DNA of 64,000 nucleotides from Microlunatus speluncae. Its GTDB lineage: Bacteria; Actinomycetota; Actinomycetes; Propionibacteriales; Propionibacteriaceae. The stretch spans positions 521,450-585,449 of the forward strand of contig NZ_VKCZ01000003.1 in the NCBI RefSeq assembly GCF_009299835.1, written 5' to 3'. The notes below the pieces were generated by a model. That model was not told where the DNA came from, did not search any database, and worked only from the letters and a program-made list of their open reading frames with translations. Positions 25,982-34,870 of the stretch are shown here, in pieces. The stretch's first letter is position 1; each line of letters opens with the position of its first letter. Made by a program: the position numbers and the translations under genes.

Positions 25982-26872
25982 ATGACGAAGCGCAGCGCGC
26001 CGAACGTGCAGGTGATCGACCTCGAGCCGGGCCTGTGGCTCTGGCGCCTCGAGCACCCGCACTGGAGCGAGGGCGAGGACTGGCCCGAGGTGGTCACCAG
26101 CGTGTGCGTCGACGCGGGCACCGAGCGCTGGGTGATCGATCCGCTGCTCCCGCCGGACGACACCACCGAGGTGTGGCGCCGGTTCGCCGAGCGGCCGCCG
26201 ACGGCGGTCGTGATCTTGATCGGTGATCATCTGCGCGAGACGTGGAGTGATCAGACGGTGTGGAGCGTCGATGCCCTGGTCGACCGCTACGGCTGTCGTA
26301 CCTTCGGGCCGAACGCCTTCGATCAGGACATGATCAAGAAGTGGGGCCGGCCCAAGGTCGAAGGGCAGCAGATCGTGCCCGGCCGAGAACTGCCGGGCGG
26401 CCTGCTGCCGTTCCGGGATGTCCGGGGCTGGGCCGAGACGCCGCTCTATCTTCCACAGCACCGGACGTTGGTGTTCGGCGACGGGATGACCGAGCGGGCC
26501 GGATCGCTGCGGGTGTGGATGTCGCCGACGCACGAGGAGCGCGCCCTGCCCGACCTTCGGGCCATGCTCGCCCTGCCGTTCGAGCGGGTGATCGTCTCCC
26601 ACGGCGAGCCCGTACATTCCCGGGAGGCGTTCGAGCGGGCGCTGGACCTGCCGCCGTGGCCGGCGACGTCGCTGCACATCGCGGCCTGGCGCGGGGATCT
26701 CGACCAGGTCCGCAGGCTGGTGCACCTGGGTGCCGACCTGACCGCCCTGTCCGACAATTCCGGGCTGACCCCGTTGGAGTGGGCTGTCAACGCCTCGGAG
26801 AACGAGGGATCCAGGGCGCCCGGCCACGACGAGGTCATCGCCTATCTCACCTCGGTGATGAAGCAGGACTGA
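25982..26872 (+). CDS. Metallo-beta-lactamase-like protein fused to ankyrin repeats
   Basis: A 296-aa protein. Residues 1-220 follow an MBL-fold outline (TSVCVDAGTERWVIDPLLPP, VVILIGDHLRETW, TLVFGDGM, ERVIVSHGEPV), but the HxHxDH metal motif is reduced to GDHLRETW, so full catalysis is doubtful. Residues 222-275 are about one and a half ankyrin repeats (TSLHIAAWRGDLDQVRRLVH, LGADLTALSDNSGLTPLEWA), which normally bind other proteins. It looks leaderless and is followed by a terminator. Confidence 0.65.
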   Translation: MTKRSAPNVQVIDLEPGLWLWRLEHPHWSEGEDWPEVVTSVCVDAGTERWVIDPLLPPDDTTEVWRRFAERPPTAVVILIGDHLRETWSDQTVWSVDALVDRYGCRTFGPNAFDQDMIKKWGRPKVEGQQIVPGRELPGGLLPFRDVRGWAETPLYLPQHRTLVFGDGMTERAGSLRVWMSPTHEERALPDLRAMLALPFERVIVSHGEPVHSREAFERALDLPPWPATSLHIAAWRGDLDQVRRLVHLGADLTALSDNSGLTPLEWAVNASENEGSRAPGHDEVIAYLTSVMKQD

Positions 26873-26911
26873 CCTTCAGGCTGGCCGGCTATTACGGCTT
26901 TGATCAGGGAT

Positions 26912-26937
26912 GACGCCCCGGCTGCGGTCGGGGCGTC
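26912..26937 (+). terminator. Terminator hairpin
   Basis: GACGCCCCG and CGGGGCGTC pair around 8 nt, 40 bp after the MBL-ankyrin gene. No T-run follows. Confidence 0.5.
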
Positions 26938-27010
26938 GGCCTGTCCTGTCCCGGGGCCCGGGCCCCGGACGATACCCCTCTGTCATCGCCTGCCAGGCCG
27001 TCCTGATCCG

Positions 27011-27038
27011 TGTCAGTGCCGTGTCAGGCCGGTGGCAG
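27011..27038 (+). promoter_or_regulatory. Tandem 11-bp-phased repeats (SARP-like site)
   Basis: TGTCAG at 27011, TGTCAG at 27022 and TGGCAG at 27033 are spaced exactly 11 bp apart, i.e. on one face of the helix. SARP-family activators bind such direct repeats just upstream of -10 boxes. The site lies 63-90 bp before the DUF1048-ABC operon. Confidence 0.45.
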
Positions 27039-27100
27039 GTCGGGCCCGGAGTCTGTGGTCATGGCGGAACCCCGCCGGACGAATGCAAAGGAACCTGACC

Positions 27101-27556
27101 ATGACCATCTCAGAATTCACGGTGAAGCTGATCGGCGACAAGCGGCGCTGGCGGGCCTACAAGGCGCGGACGCGGCAGCTTCCGGCGGCTTACCGCACGA
27201 GCGTCAAGGCGCTGGAGCGCTACCTGCTGCGCTTCGGGCCGGCCGATGCCGACACCGCGGCCACCGTGTTCGAGGATCTCGCCACCCGGTTCGAGCAGGC
27301 CGCCGCGGCCGGCACCCCGGTCCGCGAGATCGTCGGCGACAACCCGGTGGAGTTCGTCAAGACGTTGCTGCAGAACTACCCGAAGGGCGGCGGACTGCCC
27401 AGCCAGGAGCGGGAGCGGCTGATCAGCGAGCTCGTCGACGAGAACCCGGCGGTGTTGGAGGCGTTGCTGCAGGAGTACGGCCAGGGCGGCTGGGCCGGCA
27501 AGGAGCGGAAGCGGCTGAGCCGGGCGATCGAGCGGGCCGAGGCGGACGCCCGATGA
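27101..27556 (+). CDS. DUF1048 family protein
   Basis: A 151-aa all-helical protein of the DUF1048 family, which usually sits beside PadR-type regulators and drug ABC transporters. FEDLATRFEQAAAAGTPV and EIVGDNPVEFVKTLL match the family core; a second, similar helical block (VDENPAVLEALLQEYG) suggests an internal duplication. ATG 27101 has AAAGGA upstream. Its stop overlaps an ATG that could start the ABC gene (ATGA). Confidence 0.75.
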   Translation: MTISEFTVKLIGDKRRWRAYKARTRQLPAAYRTSVKALERYLLRFGPADADTAATVFEDLATRFEQAAAAGTPVREIVGDNPVEFVKTLLQNYPKGGGLPSQERERLISELVDENPAVLEALLQEYGQGGWAGKERKRLSRAIERAEADAR

Positions 27557-27606
27557 CCACCCGACCACCGGCCAGCCCAAAACGAGCCCAGAACGGAGAC
27601 CCAGTC

Positions 27607-28434
27607 ATGATCACCAACCAGACCCGCGAACCCGCGATCCGGGTGCAGGGCATCCAGAAGTCGTACAAGGACCTGCAGGTGCTGCGCGGCGTCGACTTCG
27701 ACGTGCAGCCGGGAAGCATCTTCGCGCTGCTCGGCTCCAACGGCGCCGGCAAGACGACGCTGATCCGGATCCTGTCGTCCTTGCTGAAGGCCGATGCGGG
27801 ATCCGCGACCGTGCACGGCTTCGACGTCGCGACCAAGCCCGGCGACGTGCGCGAGTCGATCAGTCTCACCGGTCAGTTCGCCGCGGTGGACGAGGTGCTC
27901 ACCGGCCGGGAGAACCTAGTATTGATCGCCAAGCTGCGACACCTGAAGAACCCCGGGGCGGTGGCCGACGACCTGCTCGCCCGGTTCTCGCTCACCGAGG
28001 CCGGAAAGCGCCGGGCGATCACGTATTCGGGCGGCATGCGCCGCCGGCTCGACATCGCGATGAGCTTGATCGGCAACCCGCCGATCATCTTCCTCGACGA
28101 GCCGACCACCGGGCTGGATCCCCAGGGCCGGATCGAGGTGTGGCAAACGATCAAGGAACTGGCCGACGGCGGGACCACCGTCCTGCTGACCACCCAATAC
28201 CTCGACGAGGCCGAGCAGTTGGCCGACCGGATCGCGATCCTGCATCAGGGCGTGATCATCCAGAACGGCACCCTGGCCGAGCTCAAGCAACTGTTGCCGC
28301 CGGCGAAGGTCGAATACGTCGAGAAGCAGCCCTCCCTCGAAGACGTCTTCCTCACTCTCGTCGGCGAGACCGGCGAACCCACTGACGCTGTCCCGGCCGA
28401 CGCAGCCGCCACGGCAGGAAAGGAATCCCGATGA
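27607..28434 (+). CDS. ABC transporter ATP-binding protein (DrrA-like)
   Basis: A 275-aa ATPase with Walker A LLGSNGAGKTTLI, Q-loop SLTGQFAAVDEVLTGREN, signature YSGGMRRRLDIAMS, Walker B IIFLDEPTTGLDP and TTQYLDEAEQLADR. ATG 27607 is preferred because GGAG lies at the right distance; the overlapping ATG 27553 would add 18 residues. Works with the permease that overlaps its stop. Confidence 0.88.
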   Translation: MITNQTREPAIRVQGIQKSYKDLQVLRGVDFDVQPGSIFALLGSNGAGKTTLIRILSSLLKADAGSATVHGFDVATKPGDVRESISLTGQFAAVDEVLTGRENLVLIAKLRHLKNPGAVADDLLARFSLTEAGKRRAITYSGGMRRRLDIAMSLIGNPPIIFLDEPTTGLDPQGRIEVWQTIKELADGGTTVLLTTQYLDEAEQLADRIAILHQGVIIQNGTLAELKQLLPPAKVEYVEKQPSLEDVFLTLVGETGEPTDAVPADAAATAGKESR

Positions 28435-29195
28435 CCACCCACGTTCTCAGCGACACCGGCGTCCTCACCAGCCGTTCGCTGCGCCACATCCTGCGCAGCC
28501 CGGACACGATCATCACCACCGCGATCACCCCGATCGCCATGATGCTGCTCTTCGTGTACGTGCTCGGCGGCGCGATCAACACCGGCTCCAGCACGTCCTA
28601 CGTGAACTACTTGTTGCCCGGCATCCTGCTGATCACGATCTCCTCCGGCATCGCCTACACCGCGTACCGGCTGTTCCTCGATCTGCAGGGCGGCATCTTC
28701 GAGCGGTTCCAGTCCATGCCGATCGCCCGGTCGAGCGCGCTCTGGGCCCACGTGCTCACCTCGCTGGTCGCGAACCTGGTCTCGGTCGCGCTCGTCATCG
28801 GCGTCGCGTTGATCATGGGATTCCGTACCGGAGCATCGCCCCTGGCCTGGCTCGCGGTCGCCGGCATCCTGATCTTGTTCACCCTGGCCCTGACCTGGAT
28901 CGCCGTGATCGCGGGACTCTCGTCGAAGTCGGTCGACGGTGCGAGCGCCTTCAGCTACCCGCTGATCTTCCTGCCGTTCATCAGCTCGGCCTTCGTCCCC
29001 ACCGGTTCGATGCCGGGCCCGGTCGCCTGGTTCGCCGAGCACCAACCCGTGACCTCCATCGTCAACACCATCCGGGCCCTGTTTGCCCAGGAACCCGTCG
29101 GTGGCGACATCTGGATCGCCCTCGCCTGGCTGGTCGGCATCCTCATCGCCGCCTACGCCTTCGCGATCGTCATCTACCGTCGCAAGATCAACTGA
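28431..29195 (+). CDS. ABC-2 type transporter permease
   Basis: A 254-aa, six-helix permease: PDTIITTAITPIAMMLLFVY, SSYVNYLLPGILLIT-type segment, DLQGGIFERFQSMPIARSSA and HQPVTSIVNTIRALF are the ABC-2 family positions. Its ATG overlaps the stop of the ATPase (ATGA). Together with DUF1048 it forms an operon for export of a drug-like compound. Confidence 0.87.
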   Translation: MTTHVLSDTGVLTSRSLRHILRSPDTIITTAITPIAMMLLFVYVLGGAINTGSSTSYVNYLLPGILLITISSGIAYTAYRLFLDLQGGIFERFQSMPIARSSALWAHVLTSLVANLVSVALVIGVALIMGFRTGASPLAWLAVAGILILFTLALTWIAVIAGLSSKSVDGASAFSYPLIFLPFISSAFVPTGSMPGPVAWFAEHQPVTSIVNTIRALFAQEPVGGDIWIALAWLVGILIAAYAFAIVIYRRKIN

Positions 29196-29232
29196 GGACG
29201 CCCCCTGCGCGCCGAACGCAGGACCGCGACGT

Positions 29233-29268
29233 ATGCCGCCCGCTCCCCCGGGGAGACGCGGGCGGCAT
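29233..29268 (+). terminator. Terminator hairpin of the DUF1048-ABC operon
   Basis: ATGCCGCCCGC and GCGGGCGGCAT (11 bp) pair around 14 nt, 37 bp after the permease stop. Confidence 0.6.
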
Positions 29269-29296
29269 CGTCATGTCCGCGGAGCCCGGATCGGAA

Positions 29297-29345
29297 GGAT
29301 CGTGGTCACTTTGGCGCTGGGACGGGGCCGAACTGACCACGATGA
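29297..29345 (+). repeat. 49-bp dispersed intergenic repeat, copy 2
   Basis: Inverted relative to copy 1 at 18763-18811. Lies between convergent genes, just after the operon terminator and before the cupin stop. Confidence 0.6.
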
Positions 29346-29353
29346 TCGCTCGA

Positions 29354-29698
29354 TCAGTGCGCCGGCACCGAGACGCAGACCAGCTCGGTGTCCTCGATCG
29401 CTTCCACCTCGCCCGGACTGTCCCGCGGCACGTGGAGGTGATCCCCGGCCGTCGCGGTGACCGTGCTGCCGGGCTCGCCGACAACGAGTCGACCGCGGAT
29501 GACGACCCAGACCTCGTCGTACGGGGCCGGCAGGTCGGCCCGCTCGCCCGCGCCGAAGAACGCCGAGTAGCTGCTCAGCGGTCCGCCCTCGGCGGCTTCG
29601 ATGGCGGGCGTCATGACGATGCGGCGGTCTCCGAACCGGAGCGGCCCGCTCTCGCCTCCCGGATTGAAACTTCGGACTTTCGGCGTGGTGGTGGTCAC
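29354..29698 (-). CDS. Cupin domain protein
   Basis: A 114-aa single-cupin protein: EVWVVIRGRLVVGEPG is the second half of cupin motif 1, and AGDHLHVPRDSPGEVEA is motif 2. The first motif has ADLPAPYDEVW in place of the two histidines, so metal binding may be weak. GTG start, with a TAGGTT box 8 nt upstream. Small-molecule sensing or isomerase roles are typical, but none can be assigned. Confidence 0.75.
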   Translation of the reverse strand: MTTTTPKVRSFNPGGESGPLRFGDRRIVMTPAIEAAEGGPLSSYSAFFGAGERADLPAPYDEVWVVIRGRLVVGEPGSTVTATAGDHLHVPRDSPGEVEAIEDTELVCVSVPAH

Positions 29699-29706
29699 GA
29701 GTCAGG

Positions 29707-29712
29707 AACCTA
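29707..29712 (-). promoter_or_regulatory. -10 box TAGGTT of the cupin gene
   Basis: Minus strand, 8 nt before GTG 29698. Confidence 0.45.
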
Positions 29713-29737
29713 CCCAAGGCGGGCAACCAACCGGGGT

Positions 29738-29743
29738 TAGCCT
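29738..29743 (+). promoter_or_regulatory. -10 box TAGCCT
   Basis: Six nt before GTG 29750. The context GGTTAGCCT also resembles half of an iron box, but the other half is absent. Confidence 0.45.
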
Positions 29744-29749
29744 GAGGCG

Positions 29750-30421
29750 GTGAAGTTCGTGATGGTGCCGGGCGGCTGGCAGGGCGGATGGGTGTTCGAT
29801 CCGGTGGCCGAAGCGTTGCAGCGCAACGGGCACCAGGTCGAGACGGTGACCCCGGCCGGGCTGGAGCCGGACGGCCCGATCGAGCCGGAGCGGCCGCCGA
29901 ATCTCGACGACCACATTGATCAAGTAGCCGAGATCATCGACCGCAGCGACGAAACCCCGCTCGCGCTCTGCGGCCACAGCTATGCCGGGCTGGTGATCGC
30001 CGGCGTCGCGGACCGGCTCGGCGATCGCCTTGATCATCTGGTCTTCATCGACGCCTACGTCCCGGACGACGGGGACTCGTGCTGGTCCCTGACCAGCGAC
30101 GGTTTCCGGGAGCTGTTCATCGCCGGTTCCCGTACCGACGGCCGCTGGGTCGCCGTCCCCGACGGCCTCGATCCCCGTGCGCGTCCGCATCCGTTGCCGA
30201 GCTTCCTCCAGTCGATCAGGCTGACCGGCGCTCCGCGACCCGCGCTCACTCGGACGTACCTCAGTGGTGGCGCCTGGCCGGGCAGCCCGTTCCTGACCCT
30301 GACCGAACGGTTGCGCGACGACCCGGCCTGGCAGGTTGTCGAGATTCCCGTTGGCCACAACATCGCCCGCCGCGACCCGCAGGGTCTGGCTGCCGTCCTC
30401 GACGGGTTGGAAGAGAACTAG
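29750..30421 (+). CDS. Alpha/beta hydrolase
   Basis: A 223-aa hydrolase of the short esterase/salicylate-esterase-like type: FVMVPGGWQGGWVFDPVAEA at the oxyanion side, ALCGHSYAGLVIAGVA as nucleophile elbow (GHSYAG, Ser) and IPVGHNIARRDPQG with the catalytic His. It is divergent from the cupin gene across a shared promoter region. Confidence 0.85.
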   Translation: MKFVMVPGGWQGGWVFDPVAEALQRNGHQVETVTPAGLEPDGPIEPERPPNLDDHIDQVAEIIDRSDETPLALCGHSYAGLVIAGVADRLGDRLDHLVFIDAYVPDDGDSCWSLTSDGFRELFIAGSRTDGRWVAVPDGLDPRARPHPLPSFLQSIRLTGAPRPALTRTYLSGGAWPGSPFLTLTERLRDDPAWQVVEIPVGHNIARRDPQGLAAVLDGLEEN

Positions 30422-30574
30422 CCGCAGGACCACGAGCCGACTGATCTCCAAGGTGGCTCACGTTCAATTATGCCGGAGTTTCGGTAGCAACACGCCGCAG
30501 CTCAGACGACACGCGGTCAACGTTGCGAGGGTCCGTGGCGGTTGCGACTCTTGGCGCGGCTTCGGGAGGTTTGT

Positions 30575-31522
30575 GTGGTCGCGGATGAGGCATCGTCAAC
30601 CGGTAAGGCCCTGCTAGCTCGGGCATTGCACCGACTGACTCAGGGAACGCGTCGCTATCTGCAGCATGCACGGGTTCTGTGGCGTGCCACGCGTCTGTGG
30701 TCCGGGCTGACCCTGGTGCTGACCGTGCTCGACGCGACCGTCCGTACGGTGCTCATGATCGCGGTGGGGCAGTTCGTGGGTGCCGTACCGGCGGCTGTCA
30801 GCGGCGGTGCCGATCTTCAGGCGACGGATCAGGCGTGGCGTTGGTTAGCGGCAGCGGCAGTTCTGTTGATCATGGGCCCAGCGCTACAACTGCTGCGGTC
30901 GATGACGTCGGAGCGGTGCTCGGCGGCCTACCTGAGGTATGTATTCGATCTTGTGGCCGAGGTCGGCGTACAACCTCGAAGCATCGCGCACCTGGACACC
31001 CCCGCATTCTCCGGCCGGCTGCGCGCCGTGGTCGACGGAACCCGGGACTGGTCGTTCGTGATGGGACTCGACTCAACCTGGTCGGTCCTGGCGTCCCGGT
31101 TTGCCGGGATCGGCGCGGTGGTGGTGTTGCTGCCTTGGCGGTGGTGGGTTCCGCTCGTCGTCGCCGCGATGTTCCTGATCTTGTCGAACGTGTTCATGCG
31201 CTGGATCAGCCTGGCCTTCGACCAGCTGCTGCAGACGACGGGGAACGAGCGCCGGCGCGCGGGCTACCTGCGGTCCCTGATGACGGGAAGTGAACCGGCG
31301 AAGGAGATCCGGCTGTTCGGGCTCGCGGACTGGCTCGGCGACCTCTATCGAGCGACGTGGCTGCACGCGATGGCCGGGTTGTGGCAGGCGCGGCGTAGCG
31401 GGTTGGGTCCGGTCCTGGTGACCTGTCTGGGCGCCGCCGTCGTGATCGGTGGTGCGCTGGCGCTGGTCGGGGTCGACGTCTTCGCCGGGGTTCCTCTCTG
31501 GCGCGGAACACCTCGGTGCTGA
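30575..31522 (+). pseudogene. ABC exporter transmembrane part (5' fragment of a broken gene)
   Basis: A 315-aa frame with five membrane helices and exporter TMD features (RSMTSERCSAAYLRYVFDLV, AHLDTPAFSGRLRAVVDGTR, AKEIRLFGLADWLGDLY). It starts at GTG 30575 with GGGAGG 5 nt upstream. At about 31490 it leaves frame (FAGVPLWRGTPRC) and stops, while the ATPase domain resumes in another frame from SLARNTSVLIGL. Compared with the partner at 32433, some 20 residues including helix 6 are missing. This suggests an out-of-frame deletion, or a sequencing error. Confidence 0.6.
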
Positions 31523-32436
31523 TCGGCTTGATCGAGCTTCGCCGAGAGCTGGGTCTGCCCGCCGTCGATCGGGTGCCACCCCCGGTCGGGGACCGGACGG
31601 CGAATGACGCGCCGGTGATCGCGGCGGAGGTGCGGTTGACCGGGGTGAGTTTCGGCTATCCGACTCGGGACACTCGCGCGGTCAGCAACGTCACCTTGCA
31701 TATCCCGCCCGGTCAGTCGATCGCCATCGTCGGCGTCAACGGCGCCGGCAAGTCGACCTTGATCAAACTTCTCTGCGGCCTCTACACACCCGACGAGGGA
31801 ACGGTTCTGGTCGACCAGGCAGATCCGGCGGTCGAGGAAGACGCCCGGCGGAAGGTGGCGGTCATCTTCCAGGACTTCGTCCGATATCAGTTGTCGCTCC
31901 GGGACAACGTCAGGCTCGGTGCGGGGACGGATGATCATGATCAAGAGCTGCTCGACCGCGCCCTGGTCGATGCCGGCGGCGCCACCGTACTGGAACGTCT
32001 TGATCACGGCTGGGACACCGTCCTCTCGGCCGAGTACGAGGGCGGCACCGACCTGTCCGGCGGTCAGTGGCAGCGAGTGGCCCTCGCGCGGGCGCTGGCG
32101 GCCGTGGCCGGCGGGGCCGGGGTTCTCATCCTGGACGAGCCCACGGCCGCCCTCGACGTGCGGGCCGAGGCCGCCCTGTTCGACAGGTTCCTCGAGGTCA
32201 CCCGCGGTGTCACCACGATCTTGGTGAGCCACCGGTTGTCGAGCGTCCGGCACGCCGATCGCATCGTCGTGTTGGGCGATCCGGCCGACAGTGGGCAGGG
32301 CATCGTCGAGGACGGCACCCATGAGGAGCTGATGCGTCGCGGCGGACGCTACTCCCGGTTGTTCAGCCTGCAGGCCAGCCGGTTCGCGCAGACCGGGCGC
32401 GACGCCTCGGACGATCCGGGCCCGGTGATCCGATGA
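31516..32436 (+). CDS. ABC exporter ATPase domain (3' fragment)
   Basis: A 306-aa frame with a complete nucleotide-binding domain: VGVNGAGKSTLIKLLCG, VIFQDFVRYQLSLRDNV, LSGGQWQRVALARALA, VLILDEPTAALDV and VSHRLSSVRHADR. In exporters this domain is joined to the TMD that lies out of frame just upstream (30575-31522). GTG 31516 could allow separate translation, so a split but working transporter is possible. Its stop overlaps the next ATG. Confidence 0.7.
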   Translation: MLIGLIELRRELGLPAVDRVPPPVGDRTANDAPVIAAEVRLTGVSFGYPTRDTRAVSNVTLHIPPGQSIAIVGVNGAGKSTLIKLLCGLYTPDEGTVLVDQADPAVEEDARRKVAVIFQDFVRYQLSLRDNVRLGAGTDDHDQELLDRALVDAGGATVLERLDHGWDTVLSAEYEGGTDLSGGQWQRVALARALAAVAGGAGVLILDEPTAALDVRAEAALFDRFLEVTRGVTTILVSHRLSSVRHADRIVVLGDPADSGQGIVEDGTHEELMRRGGRYSRLFSLQASRFAQTGRDASDDPGPVIR

Positions 32437-34214
32437 ACCCGACGCTGCGCGGTCTGGGGGTGGTCCTTGTCACCGCGGTCCGGATCAGTCCCCGGCAATC
32501 ACTGCTGTGTCTTCTCGACGGTGTCGGACGAGTGCTCGTGGCTCTCACCCCTTTGTTCATGGGGATCTTCGCCGCCGGCGCTCTGGACCAGGATCTCGGC
32601 CGGATGCTGCTCGCGGCGGCCGCACTGGTCGGATCGACCGCTGTCGCGGAGGCGTTCCAGGCGATCGCAGTCACCGCCCAGATCAAGCAACAAGAACTCG
32701 TCGGGCACACCCTGGACGCCCAGATCGCTGACCTGACCGCGCGGGTCCCCACCCTGGACCACCTGGGATCCGCTCGGTATCTCGACCGGCTGCAGATCCT
32801 GCGTGACAACGAAGGTGTGCTCGGCACCTCCTTCGGTCTGCTGGTGCACACGATCAACACGCTGGCCTACGCCGTCGCCGTGCTCCTGGTCGCGGTCACC
32901 GCCGACTGGCGACTGTTGATCTTGGTCGCCATCGGCGCCGTCCGGCTACTGACCGCGCGCTGGTCCGTCCGGTGGGAGAAGGAGGCCGAGGAAGCCGGCG
33001 CCGCGCCGAGCCGGCTGTCGCGGCACCTCCTGGATCTCACCACGTCGCCGACCGCCGGTGCCGAGACCCGCGTCTTCGGGCAGCAGCAGCAATTACGCAA
33101 TCGCCTCAGCGCCGCGGTCGCCGGCTGGCGAGAGCCGCTCGTCCGATCCGGTGATCGCAACGCCCTCCTCAACGCCGCGAACACGATCAGCTTCTTCGCC
33201 GTTGCCGTCGTGCTCCTGGCCTGGATGGCGCAAGACGCCTTCGCCGGAACGGTTTCCATCCCGATGCTTGTCGTCGCTGTCGGCGTCATGCTCACCCTCC
33301 AGAACGTGAGCTCCACCTTCGTCACCGCGACCCGCAACTTCAGCCGGGTCGGTCGGAACGGCGCCCGCTTCATCTGGCTCCGCGACTATGCGGCGCAAGT
33401 CGAAGCCGCCCATCCGGGTCGGACTCGGCCGCCGGATCGACTCGATCGCGGGATCCGGATCGAGGACGTCAGCTACCGCTACGGCGAGTCGAACAACAAC
33501 GCCCTGATCAAGATCAATCTGGAGCTCCCGGCCGGCGCGGTCGTTGCCCTCGTCGGAGAGAACGGCGCCGGAAAGTCCACCCTGATCAAGCTGCTGGCCG
33601 GCCTCCATCGGTCCAGCAGCGGCCGGATCCTGGTGGACCACCACGACCTGGCCGCCCTGGACCTCACCGCCTGGCGATCCAAGCTCTCGGGCGCGTTCCA
33701 GGACCATGCCAACTTCGAGCTCAAGGCACAACAGTCAGTCGGCAGCGGAGATCTTTCGATCATGGACCATGAAGATCACGTGCGTCGCGCCCTCCGCGCC
33801 GCCGCCGCCGAAGACGTCATCGCCGCTCTGCCGGCCGGCCTCGCCACCCAGCTCGGCACGAGCTGGCTCGACGGCGTCGACCTGTCCGGCGGTCAATGGC
33901 AACGGATCGCGATCGCGCGAGGCATGATGCGCCCGGCCCCGCTGGTGCTGATCCTCGACGAGCCCACCTCGGCCCTCGACGCCGCCACCGAACACGCCCT
34001 CTTCGAGCGTTATGCCGCCGCGGCCCACGCCGGCCGCAACGAGGGACGCATCACGCTGCTGATCACCCACCGCTTCTCCACCGTGGCCGCCGCCGACCTC
34101 GTCGTCGTACTCGACCAGGGTCGGATCATCGAAACCGGAACGCACGCCGAACTGATCGCCGATCAAGGGCACTACGCCGAGCTCTACGAGCTGCAGGCGC
34201 GCGGGTACCGGTAG
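32433..34214 (+). CDS. ABC transporter ATP-binding protein/permease (half exporter)
   Basis: A 593-aa intact half-exporter: N-terminal six-helix TMD (about residues 10-310) and C-terminal ATPase with VGENGAGKSTLIKLL, LSGGQWQRIAIARGM, LVLILDEPTSALDA and ITHRFSTVAAADL. Start overlaps the previous stop (ATGA), so it was made to pair with the broken gene upstream. Such pairs often export peptides or antibiotics, but I found no precursor peptide or modifying enzyme nearby. Confidence 0.87.
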   Translation: MNPTLRGLGVVLVTAVRISPRQSLLCLLDGVGRVLVALTPLFMGIFAAGALDQDLGRMLLAAAALVGSTAVAEAFQAIAVTAQIKQQELVGHTLDAQIADLTARVPTLDHLGSARYLDRLQILRDNEGVLGTSFGLLVHTINTLAYAVAVLLVAVTADWRLLILVAIGAVRLLTARWSVRWEKEAEEAGAAPSRLSRHLLDLTTSPTAGAETRVFGQQQQLRNRLSAAVAGWREPLVRSGDRNALLNAANTISFFAVAVVLLAWMAQDAFAGTVSIPMLVVAVGVMLTLQNVSSTFVTATRNFSRVGRNGARFIWLRDYAAQVEAAHPGRTRPPDRLDRGIRIEDVSYRYGESNNNALIKINLELPAGAVVALVGENGAGKSTLIKLLAGLHRSSSGRILVDHHDLAALDLTAWRSKLSGAFQDHANFELKAQQSVGSGDLSIMDHEDHVRRALRAAAAEDVIAALPAGLATQLGTSWLDGVDLSGGQWQRIAIARGMMRPAPLVLILDEPTSALDAATEHALFERYAAAAHAGRNEGRITLLITHRFSTVAAADLVVVLDQGRIIETGTHAELIADQGHYAELYELQARGYR

Positions 34215-34221
34215 CGCTCGG

Positions 34222-34803
34222 TCAGCGGCGCACCGGAAAGCGCAGGTGGAGCACCCGGTTGCCCTGAACCACGGCCTCGGGGTCCTCCAACAGGTGTTGG
34301 GCGTTGACCGACCCGAAGTAGCGCTTGCCGGACCCGAACACGACGGGTACGACATCCATGCGCACCTCGTCGACCAGGCCCGCGGCAAGCACCTGGCCAC
34401 CGACGTCGCCGGCGGCGACCTCGACGATGCGGTCGCCCGCAAGCTCCTGTGCCTTGGTCACAGCCGCCGCGACGCCGTCGACGAAGTGAAACGGCGCTTC
34501 GGGATGCCAGCCTTCGGGCCGGCCCCGATGGGTCACGACGACGACGTGGTCGATCCCGGCCGGAGGCTTCCCGTCCCAGCCATCCGTCAGGTCGAAGACG
34601 TGGCGACCGGCGATCGTCGCCCCGATCTGGTCCCAGTACGACCGGGTGTAGTCGTGCGACGTCTGCGACACCTTCACGACGCCGCTCTCGTCCAGCGGCA
34701 CGTCACCGCTGAGCAACCACTCGAAGAGCGGTCCGGGCTGGTCGTTCTCGTCGGCGATGAAGCCGTCGACCGAGACCGACGCGTACATGACCACCTTGCC
34801 CAT
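34222..34803 (-). CDS. RibD C-terminal/dihydrofolate-reductase-fold protein
   Basis: A 193-aa reductase-fold protein: VVMYASVSVDGFIADENDQP at the start, TIAGRHVFDLTDGWDG, VEVAAGDVGGQVLAAGLVDE and VVPVVFGSGKRYF are the standard blocks of the RibD_C/YyaP/YwjB group, which bind NADPH. ATG 34803 has GAGGAG 6 nt upstream, so the longer frame to 34833 is rejected. Substrate unknown. Its stop is 7 bp from that of the exporter. Confidence 0.85.
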   Translation of the reverse strand: MGKVVMYASVSVDGFIADENDQPGPLFEWLLSGDVPLDESGVVKVSQTSHDYTRSYWDQIGATIAGRHVFDLTDGWDGKPPAGIDHVVVVTHRGRPEGWHPEAPFHFVDGVAAAVTKAQELAGDRIVEVAAGDVGGQVLAAGLVDEVRMDVVPVVFGSGKRYFGSVNAQHLLEDPEAVVQGNRVLHLRFPVRR

Positions 34804-34870
34804 CGGGCTCTCCTCTGCATTCGGGGTGCCCACAAATTAGCGTCCCGGGAGCCGTCGATCTTGTAAGAAA

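Noticed and set aside
29731..29749. Iron box before the hydrolase at 29750
   Set aside because: Only GGTTAGCCT matches; the second half is absent, and the TAGCCT spacing fits a leaderless -10 better.
30422..30574. Possible precursor peptide gene in front of the ABC exporter pair
   Set aside because: Only very short frames such as MPEFR are present, and no RiPP-modifying enzyme or leader-like sequence is nearby.
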